From Parapedobacter defluvii (lineage in GTDB: Bacteria > Bacteroidota > Bacteroidia > Sphingobacteriales > Sphingobacteriaceae), in the NCBI RefSeq assembly GCF_014642075.1, contig NZ_BMIK01000019.1:1-64000 (forward strand): DNA of 64,000 nt, in the 5' to 3' direction. The translations under genes and the position numbers were made by a program. The notes below the pieces were generated by a model. That model was not told where the DNA came from. It saw only the letters and a program-made list of their open reading frames with translations, and did not search any database. Shown piece by piece: positions 8,202 to 16,680 of this stretch (positions within the stretch are counted from its first letter, which is position 1; each line of letters opens with the position of its first letter).

Positions 8202-8636
8202 TCAATATTCCTTATAAATTTCGCCATCCAATTTAAATTCGCCCAGTTCCACCAACTTTTCCATGCGCGCCATGCCTTCGGCCCAAGCTTGGTCTCTTGT
8301 TTCAGCCAAGAAATAGCAGAACAGCCGCTCAGGCTCTCCATCTATTTCGATTATTTCATGCTCATTTTTGATCGCTTTGTCGCAGTCGGCGGGGTTGGAG
8401 ATGACAGACAACATTGCCATCCCACTCTTATACAAAATCGCGCAGTATGGGTTACGCTTCTTATCTCCCTGAAATTGGGGGTTTAATACCATTTCCCGGA
8501 TTTGAAGTTCATCTACGCGATCCTTGAAACGATTCAAAAATTCATCCACCCGTTCTTTGGAGTCAAATACACCATAGATATCGGTGGTGTCCATGTAGTC
8601 TGGCGAATAAACAATATAGACAGTTTTGGTCTCCAT
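8202..8636 (-). CDS. Hypothetical protein, 144 aa
   Basis: A soluble, acidic, mixed alpha/beta protein starting 'METKTVYIVYSPDY' with no signal peptide, no membrane segment and no recognised motif. The N-terminal strand followed by 'FDSKERVDEFLNRF' resembles many small bacterial proteins whose first part describes monitoring or counter-like domains, but I cannot name a family. The codon pattern and a start after an A-rich stretch support a real gene. It stands between two decayed loci. Confidence 0.6.
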   Translation of the reverse strand: METKTVYIVYSPDYMDTTDIYGVFDSKERVDEFLNRFKDRVDELQIREMVLNPQFQGDKKRNPYCAILYKSGMAMLSVISNPADCDKAIKNEHEIIEIDGEPERLFCYFLAETRDQAWAEGMARMEKLVELGEFKLDGEIYKEY

Positions 8637-8681
8637 AATTATAATTTAATTAGTGAAATAACTAACTTCTATCATTCGTAT

Positions 8682-8947
8682 CTATTCTTTCCCTCCCTTA
8701 ACCCCTTTCTTTCTCGCTATTTCGCGATGGTAAGCCAGGTGTTTATCCATTAACACGCCGAAGCCCTTATACCGTTGGTCTACTTGCGCAATAGGGATAT
8801 CCGGCATCGTCTTAAGAAAATTGTAAAGTCTTTATGCTCAGAATCTTTATATCTAGCCAAATCGGTCAGCGATATATAATCGTCGGTTTCATGTTGTAAA
8901 ATAGTTATCTCCGTCCCTTTTACTTCCAGTTTTTTGTTTTTTGCCAT
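8682..8947 (-). pseudogene. KilA-N gene 5' end fused to an unrelated tail
   Basis: From ATG 8947 the frame reads 'MAKNKKLEVKGTEITILQH' then 'DDYISLTDLARYKDSEHKD', the normal N-terminus of KilA-N domain proteins. It then leaves the family at about 8829. A second frame (M-P-D-I-P-I-A-Q-V-D..., ATG 8807 to TAG 8682, 41 aa) continues as a lysine-rich tail in a different phase. The KilA-N core is deleted. It keeps a complete promoter upstream. Confidence 0.65.
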
Positions 8948-8972
8948 GGGTAGGTTGTTGTTTGGTTATATG

Positions 8973-9003
8973 CAAAGATACATCTTGCAAAGTTCAAAGC
9001 AAA
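8973..9003 (-). promoter_or_regulatory. Bacteroidota-type promoter of the KilA-N remnant
   Basis: On the - strand: TTTG (9003-9000), 19-nt spacer, TATCTTTG (8980-8973), matching the TTTG-N19-TAnnTTTG consensus. It is nearly identical in sequence and position to the promoter/leader of dinD at 11220-11250. Confidence 0.7.
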
Positions 9004-9450
9004 TATTTTTAGTAAATCTCGCTTTCGTACCTTTACTCTGTTTTTCCCACAAATGTATCTTTTAACCTCCTGTAAATGCAAAATCTTTGACCAACCTCCC
9101 ACCTCGCTGCCAAAAGACTACCGAAAAACCACACTTCCTTCCCACTTTCTTCCACTTTGGCAAATTACTGCCTACGGAACGCTCAACTATTGTGTCGAAC
9201 CCCCGGTTTTCCTGTGTCGAATACCACCATTCGGAATGAAAAGTTAAGCAACTTTACTATCTTTACGATCGAGCAGACAAACCAATCCCTATTATGAAAC
9301 AACGAGAAGCAGATTCAAAACCACACACGTTCTACACCTACGCTGACCAACCGACTACGTGCCCCAAATGCGAAAATCGCACATGGCACACCTGCTTGTC
9401 CATAAGTTGTAGTTATTCCATTATCCAGGTTGCCGATGAATAATGCGAAG

Positions 9451-9588
9451 TCAGCAGATTTTTGGATAATTAAAAGCAAGATTGTAATTTGCAGCCTCCA
9501 CCAGTCCAACCGTTACAACAGCAATAAATCATAAAACGCTAACTACATAACAGCTTGAATATGGACCAATTTGACGGAGATGAATTAA
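9451..9588 (+). repeat. Duplicated leader/promoter module, copy B
   Basis: Counterpart of 7906-8072, shorter by about 28 nt between the promoter-like part and the start codon. It ends within the first codons of the 9561 gene. Confidence 0.6.
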
Positions 9589-9887
9589 TAACCATAAACC
9601 TAAGGAAATACGAATATCTGCTTGAATGCAGGAAAAAGGTAGCGAAGTTCGACTTTGTCATCCGTTTGCTGGAAATGGATGACGATAAACTTGCTAAAAA
9701 AATATCGGAGTTCGACGTTACCGAGCATCGCGCCAATGTCCTTAAAGATTCCGGTATAGTCACCGTTCGGGATTTGAAACACTTTATAATTAACAACTAT
9801 CCCACTGACGTTGATATCTCATCGGTGACTTTTCGTGGGTTTGGCTCCACCGGCTCGAAAAAGTTTTTATATAGCGTTCTAAAATAA
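9561..9887 (+). CDS. Hypothetical protein, about 108 aa
   Basis: ATG 9561 is preferred over the TTG at 9555. The first half is helical and charged ('LRKYEYLLECRKKVAKFDFVI'). The second half, 'EHRANVLKDSGIVTVRDLKHFI', followed by 'GFGSTGSKKFL', recalls a helix-hairpin-helix or RNA polymerase alpha-CTD-like unit, suggesting nucleic-acid binding; this is weak. It sits behind the duplicated leader. It looks intact, but its family is unknown to me. Confidence 0.55.
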   Translation: MDQFDGDELITINLRKYEYLLECRKKVAKFDFVIRLLEMDDDKLAKKISEFDVTEHRANVLKDSGIVTVRDLKHFIINNYPTDVDISSVTFRGFGSTGSKKFLYSVLK

Positions 9888-10348
9888 GCGAAAGGTGTGA
9901 ACACGGGAACTTACCAACATGGGCTATTGCAATACCGCCAATCCCAAGCACTTCTTACCACATCATCCCAGAAAAAACCATGCTGGGTATTTCAGCGGTT
10001 TCAGCCAGCGGGCCGAAGGATTTAATGCAAGTCCCGCGCTGTTTCCTGAAAACAACATCAATGGATTTCCGGGAGTTCGTTGAAAAAGAGTTTCTGCCGG
10101 CAGACTCGTCCGCACTACAGTTCCGTCTATACCGGTGCTGTAACGATTGAAGCTACCAAGCTTCGCACTTTGAATACCTTGCAGATTGTGTCAAACGGAT
10201 CAAACGCTTCATCCGGCACTCGGTTTCGCAACGATGCCAATCGGGGGTTATCCGGGTCAAAATCAAGCAACTCAGTGGAGACTAAATGATCAGCAGGCGT
10301 GTTGAAAAGTTTGGTCGTCATGGTTGTCAGATAATAGGCTGGTTTAAA
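9888..10348. other. Gene-poor stretch with ParB-like remnant
   Basis: Besides the ParB-like fragment on the - strand (10127-10321) I see no convincing gene. The + strand frame at about 9919-10080 has no family features. Confidence 0.5.
10127..10321 (-). pseudogene. N-terminal fragment of a ParB-like nuclease-domain protein
   Basis: 64 aa from ATG 10321. The opening 'HLVSTELLDFDPDNPRLA' is the characteristic first strand and 'DPxNPR' element of ParB/Sulfiredoxin-like domains. After about 45 residues similarity is lost and the frame ends. Full proteins are several hundred residues, so only the 5' end survives. Confidence 0.5.
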
Positions 10349-11194
10349 TTAAGGTTTTTTCCCTTTAACCTTTTTAATCTCTTTTCCTTTTTCCAGTTTT
10401 TTGATGCTATCTGCGGTTGGGAGGTCTTCGGGCATCGTACCTCCCAATTCCTTTATCGTTTTGCGGACGGTTTTGCCCACTTCATAGTGCGTCTGGTTGG
10501 CAGCGGTCTTCCCTTTGATATTTTCCCGCCGCAACTTCTCCTCCGTCTGTGTGGCGCGGAAAAGATTTGCCGCCAGCTCGGTGCTGCCCATATGGTCCAA
10601 AATTTGTTGACTTTTCTTAAGCCCTTTCCGTGTATGGATCGCTTTGGCGTCTAACCCACCGTACAACCCTTTGTAACCATGGTTTTGGAATATCGCATAA
10701 TCCACCGGTTCTACCACACCAGCATTTTTTGCGGCTGCAGCAAGCTGAGTATTGTGTCTGCTTAATTCGTTGCGTAGGAATAATCGCTTTTCTTCTTCCG
10801 TTGCGAGCCTATTGTAGGCCTCCATCTGTTGGATTTCCTGTATGCGCGTCTGTACCGCAAAGTAGGTTTGCCCCAGTGCAACCACTTCTTTGCCTGGGTC
10901 TGCATTTTGGACAATGAGGTAGCAAGCATAGCGGGAGAGCTTTACGTTTTCGACTTTCCGTTTGGCTCCTTTACCTAATTCGATCATTTCGAGGATATCC
11001 TCGAAATGATCGGCAATCTGCTGGCCACTATTCCGACAGGCTTCTTTTGCTCTATTAATTGCTGGAATAAAGTGCCGATATTCTGAATATTCCAGTACCT
11101 TGGCTAAATCCCGGGCACTCCAAAACTCATTTCCATCAGTATCAATCTGTTTAATCTGTTCGAAAATACTTTGCGCTTGTAATTGTTTTGCCAT
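10349..11194 (-). CDS. dinD: DNA damage-inducible protein D (DinD)
   Basis: 281 aa, the usual length for DinD. The N-terminal BRO/KilA-like part contains 'GNEFWSARDLAKVLEYSEYRHFIPAI'. The DinD-specific blocks 'LSRYACYLIVQNADPGKEVVALGQTYFAVQTR' and 'FQNHGYKGLYGGLDAKAIHTRKGL' follow (each longer than shown in part here by position: about residues 83-115 and 168-192). E. coli DinD is LexA-controlled and inhibits RecA filament activity; many homologues are mobile-element genes. A good promoter lies just upstream. Intact, and it belongs to the same accessory pool as the KilA-N fragments. Confidence 0.9.
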   Translation of the reverse strand: MAKQLQAQSIFEQIKQIDTDGNEFWSARDLAKVLEYSEYRHFIPAINRAKEACRNSGQQIADHFEDILEMIELGKGAKRKVENVKLSRYACYLIVQNADPGKEVVALGQTYFAVQTRIQEIQQMEAYNRLATEEEKRLFLRNELSRHNTQLAAAAKNAGVVEPVDYAIFQNHGYKGLYGGLDAKAIHTRKGLKKSQQILDHMGSTELAANLFRATQTEEKLRRENIKGKTAANQTHYEVGKTVRKTIKELGGTMPEDLPTADSIKKLEKGKEIKKVKGKKP

Positions 11195-11219
11195 GAGTAG
11201 GTTGTTGTTTGGTTATTGG

Positions 11220-11250
11220 CAAAGGTACATATTATCGAACAAAAAGCAAA
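11220..11250 (-). promoter_or_regulatory. Bacteroidota-type promoter of dinD
   Basis: On the - strand: TTTG (11250-11247), 19 nt, TACCTTTG (11227-11220), about 25 bp upstream of the start codon. The segment from here to the ATG is shared with the KilA-N remnant at 8945-9003 (GTAGGTTGTTGTTTGGTTAT in both). Confidence 0.75.
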
Positions 11251-11298
11251 TATTTTTAGCAAAAGTTTTTTCTCTTTTGAAACCACCATCCAGACACA

Positions 11299-14200
11299 CT
11301 ACCCCACCGCCATCTTCGCCGAAGCATTCCATAGGTAACTTGGAATAGGCTCGCGAAGTTCCCACGTGATGGACATCGGCTTCTCCCCTTCGTACTTCAC
11401 AAACCGGGCATCGCCCAAGAATACATAGCCAAGTGTATTACCCCATTCGTCGCGTTTGGTTTCCCGTACGAAGAGCAAGATATTTTTATTCAATTTCTCC
11501 TGGTTGATGTAAGACAATCCCTTATCCGAGTCTGCCCGCGTCCTGTTTTGCGACTGCCAATGGAAGAGCACATCGTTTATAGCATAGTCATCATACAACG
11601 TCGTAGGCGAGTAATCCTCTTCTGACTTTTGCAGGTCGATGAAAAGCAGCTCCGTATTGAGTCCCTTATTTTCGGCTACCCCTTCCCTATTGGTCGATTT
11701 CTTATCTACCGTACTTAATCCAAATGCAGCCAATATCTGGTCGCGCGTGTATCTCGCGTGCAACTTCAACGGTTGTTCATAGCCCAGCGTAGTAATATCC
11801 ATTTCCCTGAAGTCGAGGCCATCTAAGCGGTATCGTAAATACGCAATCAATTCTTTTACCAACAACTTATTGGCACCAATTGCCTCAATGCTTTCCAACA
11901 ATCCCACACCCGTCGGTTCGGGATAAAAATCATAATACAACATCAACAACATGGCTCGCTCGCTTTCGGTAAACTCGCGCTTCTGCATAGCAAACCCACG
12001 CTCGGCCAGTTCCAATACAAACGAAAAATAAGCATCCGATGCTGTGCCAGACCATTTATTTCTGATCATTGCGAGGTATAATTTCCCGTTGTGATCGTCC
12101 CACGCCGAAATTACTCCCGCCTCATAGCAAAGGCGGGACCACAAGTCGCGCGCATATACTGCGCGAACGTCCATACTATACATATAGAGAAAATTCGCCA
12201 ATGTAAGTGGTAAGTTCGTGTGGTGACGGAAAGCCTGTATCTTGGCTATCAAGTTCCGCCTCGAAAGGTTTGTTGCCTGCCTGATGTTCGCCAAAATTGT
12301 TTCCTTGGCTACCTTCTCTAATACAATGGCGCAGCCCAGCGGCAGATGCGGAAAGTCATCTTGAATTTCCTTCTGCACCGTTGTATTCGTCTTGCCGATC
12401 AACGCCCGAAACTTCGACTCAAAGTCATATTCCGGCCGTGCATTGCCCACAAAGTCCAATACCGTCAATACATCTTTCCCATCCCACAAGCGAAGGCCAC
12501 GCCCCAACTGCTGCAAAAACACCGTCAAGCTCTCCGTAGGGCGGAGGAATAAAACCGTATCCACTTCCGGTATATCTACGCCCTCGTTAAAAATATCCAC
12601 AATAAAGAGGTAATTAATCTCCTTCGTACGTAGCTTACGTTGGATGTCTCCACGCACTTCGCGCGAAGAGTCGCTCGTCAAATACGCAGCTTTCAAGCCC
12701 GCCTCATTAAACGAGTTGCACATAAATGCCGCGTGTTCTTTACTCACACAAAACCCCAACGCTATTACGTCATGCATATCGCGTGTGTATTGCTCCAAAC
12801 TCGCGATGATTGCCCCCACGCGCGACTTATTTTTGATATACAGCCCGGTTAGCTCTTGTGTTGCATAACGGCCCTTATCCCACCGCACATGCGTAAGATC
12901 TACCTGGTCTGCTATCGCGAAGTAGTGAAACGGCGTCAGCAATTTATTATTCAGTGCTTCCGGCAATCGAATTTCCGCTGCTATATGATTACAAAAATTA
13001 GGGAGAATCGATTGCCCGTCCATCCGTTCCGGCGTGGCGGTCAGTCCGAGCAATATGTTGGGCGTAAAGAAATCGATCACCCGCTTGTAGCTCGCCGCCT
13101 CCACGTGGTGTACTTCATCAAACACGATGTAGTCGTAATAGGCAGGAGCCATATCTTCGTATGGTAGCCGACTATTCAAGGTTTGCACCGAAGCAAACAC
13201 ATGCCGCCTATCCGTGGGTTCCTCGCCATCCACCCACAGCTCGCCAAAGTTCTGGTCACGCAAGATGTTACGAAATGTATTCCGTGCATGCATCAATATT
13301 TCCTTCCGGTGGGCGGTAAACAAAAACGTCGCATTCGGAAGCACCTGTCGATACCGCTTAAAATCAAATGCAGAAATGATTGTTTTGCCCGTACCCGTAG
13401 CCGCCACCACCAAGTTCCGAAACCGCCCATGGCGCGACCGCTCCACATCCAATTTTTCCAGCACCTCTTGTTGGTAATGGTAAGGCTTGATGTCAAAAAA
13501 GCTAATCGCATTGTCTCCGCTTTTAGCGGCACCACTTTGCTTTAATGCGCGCGCCAATCGCTCATGTGACGCTTCCGGATCATAAATTTCAAACTCCGCA
13601 CTTTGCCAATACGTTTCAAACGTCTTTTGAAACTTATCAATCACATGCGGAATTTCTCGCGTAGTTACTTTCACATTCCACTCTAAGCCATCGGTCAGCG
13701 CCGAGCGCGAGAAATTAGACGATCCAATATACCCGGTATGAAAACCTGTGTTTCGATAAAACAAATACGCTTTGGCGTGTAAGCGTTCATTTGCTGTATT
13801 GTACGAGACCTTTACCGTCGTATTTGGCAGTCCTGCCAATTCCCTTATCGCTTTCGCGTCGGTAGCCCCCATGTATGTGGTAGTGAGTATTCGCAACTGC
13901 CCTCCTCGCGCCGTAAGGTCCCGGAAAGCCTCGCGCAATATCACCACCGCTTTCCATTTGATAAACGACACCAATAGGTCTACGCGGTCTGCCGAAGCAA
14001 TTTCCTTCTTTAACTCGCTATCCAACGCTAGCCCCACATTGCCTCCCGTAAACAGCTCACTATGTGTAAGGCGGGTATAGGGCATAATTTCCTTCAGCCG
14101 CAAGTCCAAATTCGGGTAGTGGCTATTCAGCCGATCAAACACCGCTTTCAATACCTGGCCAGAAGCATCAACCAAATCTTGCTCATGTTCATATTTGTCT

Positions 14201-14436
14201 ATCTCTGCCTTGAGCAGTAAGACAATTTGGTTAGCAATTTCTATCTGCTTCGTTACGTCCGCTTTAATCATCGTCAGCGCCCGTTGTATCGCCCATGAAA
14301 GGTGTTGGGCAAGTAGCCGGGCCGACTCCTCTTTATCGATCTCCGTTTCGCTGATGTAGTACTTCCGATCATCCAATACTGCTAAGCGGCTGCGTAGCAT
14401 GGTGGTAATGAGTTGTTCGTATATCCCTAGTTCCAT
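11299..14436 (-). CDS. PLD-nuclease/DEAD helicase with DUF3427
   Basis: 1045 aa. In order: a helical N-terminus; a phospholipase-D-like nuclease domain around residues 150-270 with the HKD-type motif 'HAKAYLFYR...GSSNFS'; a superfamily II helicase core with Walker A 'AATGTGKT', motif II 'FDEVHH', motif III 'GLTATPER' and motif VI 'QQLGRGLRLW'; and a long C-terminal DUF3427 region. Such proteins resemble the restriction subunits of Type III-like enzymes and are frequent in defence islands. Its 5' end overlaps the NUDIX gene by 10 bp, so the two are coupled. Parts of both its ends exist as decayed copies at 953-1056 and 4586-4806. Intact. The function in defence or repair is inferred from domains. 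Confidence 0.9.
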   Translation of the reverse strand: MELGIYEQLITTMLRSRLAVLDDRKYYISETEIDKEESARLLAQHLSWAIQRALTMIKADVTKQIEIANQIVLLLKAEIDKYEHEQDLVDASGQVLKAVFDRLNSHYPNLDLRLKEIMPYTRLTHSELFTGGNVGLALDSELKKEIASADRVDLLVSFIKWKAVVILREAFRDLTARGGQLRILTTTYMGATDAKAIRELAGLPNTTVKVSYNTANERLHAKAYLFYRNTGFHTGYIGSSNFSRSALTDGLEWNVKVTTREIPHVIDKFQKTFETYWQSAEFEIYDPEASHERLARALKQSGAAKSGDNAISFFDIKPYHYQQEVLEKLDVERSRHGRFRNLVVAATGTGKTIISAFDFKRYRQVLPNATFLFTAHRKEILMHARNTFRNILRDQNFGELWVDGEEPTDRRHVFASVQTLNSRLPYEDMAPAYYDYIVFDEVHHVEAASYKRVIDFFTPNILLGLTATPERMDGQSILPNFCNHIAAEIRLPEALNNKLLTPFHYFAIADQVDLTHVRWDKGRYATQELTGLYIKNKSRVGAIIASLEQYTRDMHDVIALGFCVSKEHAAFMCNSFNEAGLKAAYLTSDSSREVRGDIQRKLRTKEINYLFIVDIFNEGVDIPEVDTVLFLRPTESLTVFLQQLGRGLRLWDGKDVLTVLDFVGNARPEYDFESKFRALIGKTNTTVQKEIQDDFPHLPLGCAIVLEKVAKETILANIRQATNLSRRNLIAKIQAFRHHTNLPLTLANFLYMYSMDVRAVYARDLWSRLCYEAGVISAWDDHNGKLYLAMIRNKWSGTASDAYFSFVLELAERGFAMQKREFTESERAMLLMLYYDFYPEPTGVGLLESIEAIGANKLLVKELIAYLRYRLDGLDFREMDITTLGYEQPLKLHARYTRDQILAAFGLSTVDKKSTNREGVAENKGLNTELLFIDLQKSEEDYSPTTLYDDYAINDVLFHWQSQNRTRADSDKGLSYINQEKLNKNILLFVRETKRDEWGNTLGYVFLGDARFVKYEGEKPMSITWELREPIPSYLWNASAKMAVG

Positions 14437-14819
14437 AAGGCATCGGCTTTCAGTTGTTCAACAATGGGCACATCGGCAGGTGCCCAGTCGTATTGGTCCA
14501 AGTCATCCACAGTTACCCACCTAGCGTCTGCATGCTCTTCTAGCACCAATTCTCCATCTACCACATTGGCGATAAAGGGAACCAGTCGAATCCGGAAAGT
14601 CGGATAATCGTGTTCCACCGGTTCAAGCCGTTTCACCACTTCGATATCCAAATGCAACTCTTCCTTAATCTCACGCACAATGGTTGCTTTTTCATCCTCG
14701 CCTGGTTCCACTTTCCCTCCCGGAAACTCCCATTTCAGCGGCAGGTTCATCGTGCTGCTACGCTGGCAAATTAATATTTTGCGTTCACGGATGATGATTG
14801 CACAGGTCACGATGAGCAT
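14427..14819 (-). CDS. NUDIX hydrolase (MutT-like)
   Basis: 130 aa with a full Nudix box at residues 35-57: G35-x5-E41-x7-R49-E50-x2-E53-E54. The start 'MLIVTCAIIIRERKILICQRS' and the 'KWEFPGGKVEPGE' context are those of MutT/(deoxy)nucleoside triphosphate pyrophosphohydrolases, which hydrolyse oxidised or modified NTPs to monophosphates. It overlaps the helicase start by 10 bp and precedes it in the transcript. The pairing with a DUF3427 helicase suggests a joint role, perhaps acting on nucleotides used or released during restriction. The substrate cannot be told. Confidence 0.88.
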   Translation of the reverse strand: MLIVTCAIIIRERKILICQRSSTMNLPLKWEFPGGKVEPGEDEKATIVREIKEELHLDIEVVKRLEPVEHDYPTFRIRLVPFIANVVDGELVLEEHADARWVTVDDLDQYDWAPADVPIVEQLKADALWN

Positions 14820-14872
14820 GGGAAGCGTTTTGTTTGGCTAAAGGTACAATCTTTCCATTATCTTTACAATCT

Positions 14873-15265
14873 GTGACAGACACATTAAAATCATATCTCC
14901 ACGCCCTTACCCACCTCAAACGGGGAGGCACCCGATATGGAATCGCCCCGCATAAACCCGTGTTGGTGCTTACGCTTATGGAATTGGTGGAGAAAGGTAT
15001 CATTATAGACAATCGCCTCGAGGCCAATGCCGATCTGGTTGGACATTTTCTGGAAAATTGGCAACTGCTCGTCGCCACTCCGCATCAAGCGGATTTTACG
15101 CAACCCTTTTATTACCTGCAAAGCGATAAGGCCGATGGCGAACCTTTTTGGCACCTAACCGGGCTTTACTATCAATGCACACATCGAAAGTGTGAACACG
15201 CTGGCCGAGGTACTTGATCCATGGAGAAGGTCAAAGACATAACATGCAAAAATTTTAACACGTCT
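14873..15265 (+). pseudogene. Putative HNH restriction endonuclease, frameshifted and truncated
   Basis: GTG 14873 is a likely start ('VTDTLKSYLHALTHLKRG'). The reading continues through 'HKPVLVLTLMELVEKG' and 'DFTQPFYYLQSDKADGEPFWHL', the conserved N-terminal domain of a family of HNH endonucleases, some of which carry a sulfur-binding domain that recognises phosphorothioate DNA. After 'FWHL' the frame is broken: the ORF ends at 15217, while the true continuation 'PGFTINAHIESVNTLAEVL' is in another frame to the TAA at 15263-15265. The HNH domain itself is gone. With a Dnd locus 2 kb away, a lost phosphorothioate-dependent nuclease is plausible; that subfamily call is from memory. Confidence 0.65.
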
Positions 15266-15430
15266 TGAAAACGTGTTAAAGAAACCAAAAAACGTTAACA
15301 TGTTTCTTTCATATGTTAAAGAATCCCTTCTTTTTAACCACATTGTAGGGGGGGGCAATTTCATTAGGCTAAGTTGTTATTGTTGTAATGGGTTCTACCG
15401 ATTGGGCAGGCGGGACCCCTTCCGAAAACA
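15017..15430. repeat. Duplicated ~412-bp block, copy 2
   Basis: Second copy of 2865-3276. Here the block continues leftward into the beginning of the HNH gene, so this is the more complete copy. Its right end at CCGAAAACA meets the 3' end of the Fic gene. Confidence 0.9.
15254..15319. other. Two consecutive stem-loops (copy 2)
   Basis: TTTAACACGT (15254-15263) pairs with ACGTGTTAAA (15271-15280). TTAACAT (15295-15301) pairs with ATGTTAA (15313-15319). Preserved in both copies of the block. Confidence 0.5.
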
Positions 15431-16484
15431 AATTATACAACGGGTCATTTATATAAAAATTACTTTTGCCAATTTTGATTTTTACAAGCAAGCCTGCTTC
15501 TGCCAATTTGTTTAGATAAGTGGCTGCTGTTTGTCGCGTCACTTTAATGTCTTGTTCCAAGAACTCAATTTTGGTATAAGGATGCTTGAATAAGTTGTTC
15601 AACAAATCCTGGCTATAGATTTTCGGAAACTCAGACCGTATTCGGTTTTTATACGCCTGCATCAATCTTTTGATGCCGTCTATCAAGTGAAGCGTTTGCT
15701 TCGATGTCTCTTCTACCCCTTTTAGTATAAATATAATCCAAGGTTCCCAATCGCCATCCTCCCGTACCTGTTGAAGCAAGCGATAATAATCCCCTTTATA
15801 CTGGATGATATAACGGCTGAGATAGAGTATAGGCAAAGTCAACAAATCCTCTTTCACAAGATAAAGAATATTGATAATTCTTCCCGTTCTACCATTACCA
15901 TCGTAAAAAGGATGTATCGTCTCAAAACGATGGTGGATGATTGCCATTTTGATCAATGCATCAATGCCGCTCATTTCTTCATCGTTCATGAAATGTACCA
16001 AGTTATCCATGAGCTTTTGAATGGTGGGATGGTCTTGGGGAGGTGTATAAACCACTTCGCCCGTTCTTTCATTCTTCAATACGGTACCCGCATTACGTCG
16101 GTAACCCGCGTCATTGTTCTCCAATGTACGCTGGATGTTTTGGATATGGACTTGTGTTATAAGCTTATTTTTTCTTACCTCTTGAAAACCATGCTTTAAT
16201 GCTTGTGCATATCGATGTACTTCTTTCGCTGCGGCATCGTTGAAAAAGCTCTCAAATAATTCTGCTTTGTAAACCTCATCATGGGTGGTTATAATGTTTT
16301 CTATGGCTGAGCTTTCTTTAGCTTCCTGCAGGGCTAATGTATTTATTAGAATATTTTCGTTAGGAATGGTGGCACATCGCCCATTTAAAAGGGCGAGGTA
16401 ACGATGAGCCGCAGCTAATTGCTTTAAAACCATTTTGGTTTCAACATCAGTATTTGGAGGCAACAAGGGTATATTAAATCTCAT
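15369..16484 (-). CDS. Fic family protein (AMPylase-like)
   Basis: 371 aa. The Fic motif 'HPFYDGNGRTGR' is at residues 191-202 with all catalytic positions present. An inhibitory motif S58-x3-E62-N63 ('SSAIEN') lies N-terminal to it, making this a self-inhibited class II protein. A C-terminal winged-helix-like domain ('IKVTRQTAATYLNKLAEAGLL') follows. Fic enzymes transfer AMP or other nucleotides to target proteins; stand-alone Fic proteins of this build have been reported in phage defence. The last about 18 residues come from the duplicated block, so the natural C-terminus was replaced, but only by a few residues judging from the family. Expected still to fold. Confidence 0.85.
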   Translation of the reverse strand: MRFNIPLLPPNTDVETKMVLKQLAAAHRYLALLNGRCATIPNENILINTLALQEAKESSAIENIITTHDEVYKAELFESFFNDAAAKEVHRYAQALKHGFQEVRKNKLITQVHIQNIQRTLENNDAGYRRNAGTVLKNERTGEVVYTPPQDHPTIQKLMDNLVHFMNDEEMSGIDALIKMAIIHHRFETIHPFYDGNGRTGRIINILYLVKEDLLTLPILYLSRYIIQYKGDYYRLLQQVREDGDWEPWIIFILKGVEETSKQTLHLIDGIKRLMQAYKNRIRSEFPKIYSQDLLNNLFKHPYTKIEFLEQDIKVTRQTAATYLNKLAEAGLLVKIKIGKSNFYINDPLYNLFSEGVPPAQSVEPITTITT

Positions 16485-16680
16485 AATCCACAGTTTGATT
16501 TAATACAGTCAAATGTAAATCATAATATCCTGTTTTGAAAATAAACACTAAAAATATTATCAAACACATTGCGAGTCATCTATCTCAATCTGATAAGTTG
16601 GCTTCCGCAAAGGTGGCTTTTTCCAACCGAGGCATGCCCCGGTTGGAAACCTGATCCCTGAAATTATTCTGCACTTCTAT
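16485..16680. other. Intergenic stretch with second palindrome
   Basis: AT-rich leader of the Fic gene, followed by the REP-like element. No gene seen. Confidence 0.5.

Noticed and set aside
9919-10080. 53-codon frame on the + strand
   Set aside because: No start context, no family features, and it faces a ParB-like remnant on the other strand.
12297-13545. Several + strand frames inside the helicase gene
   Set aside because: Shadows of a well-supported - strand gene with complete helicase motifs.
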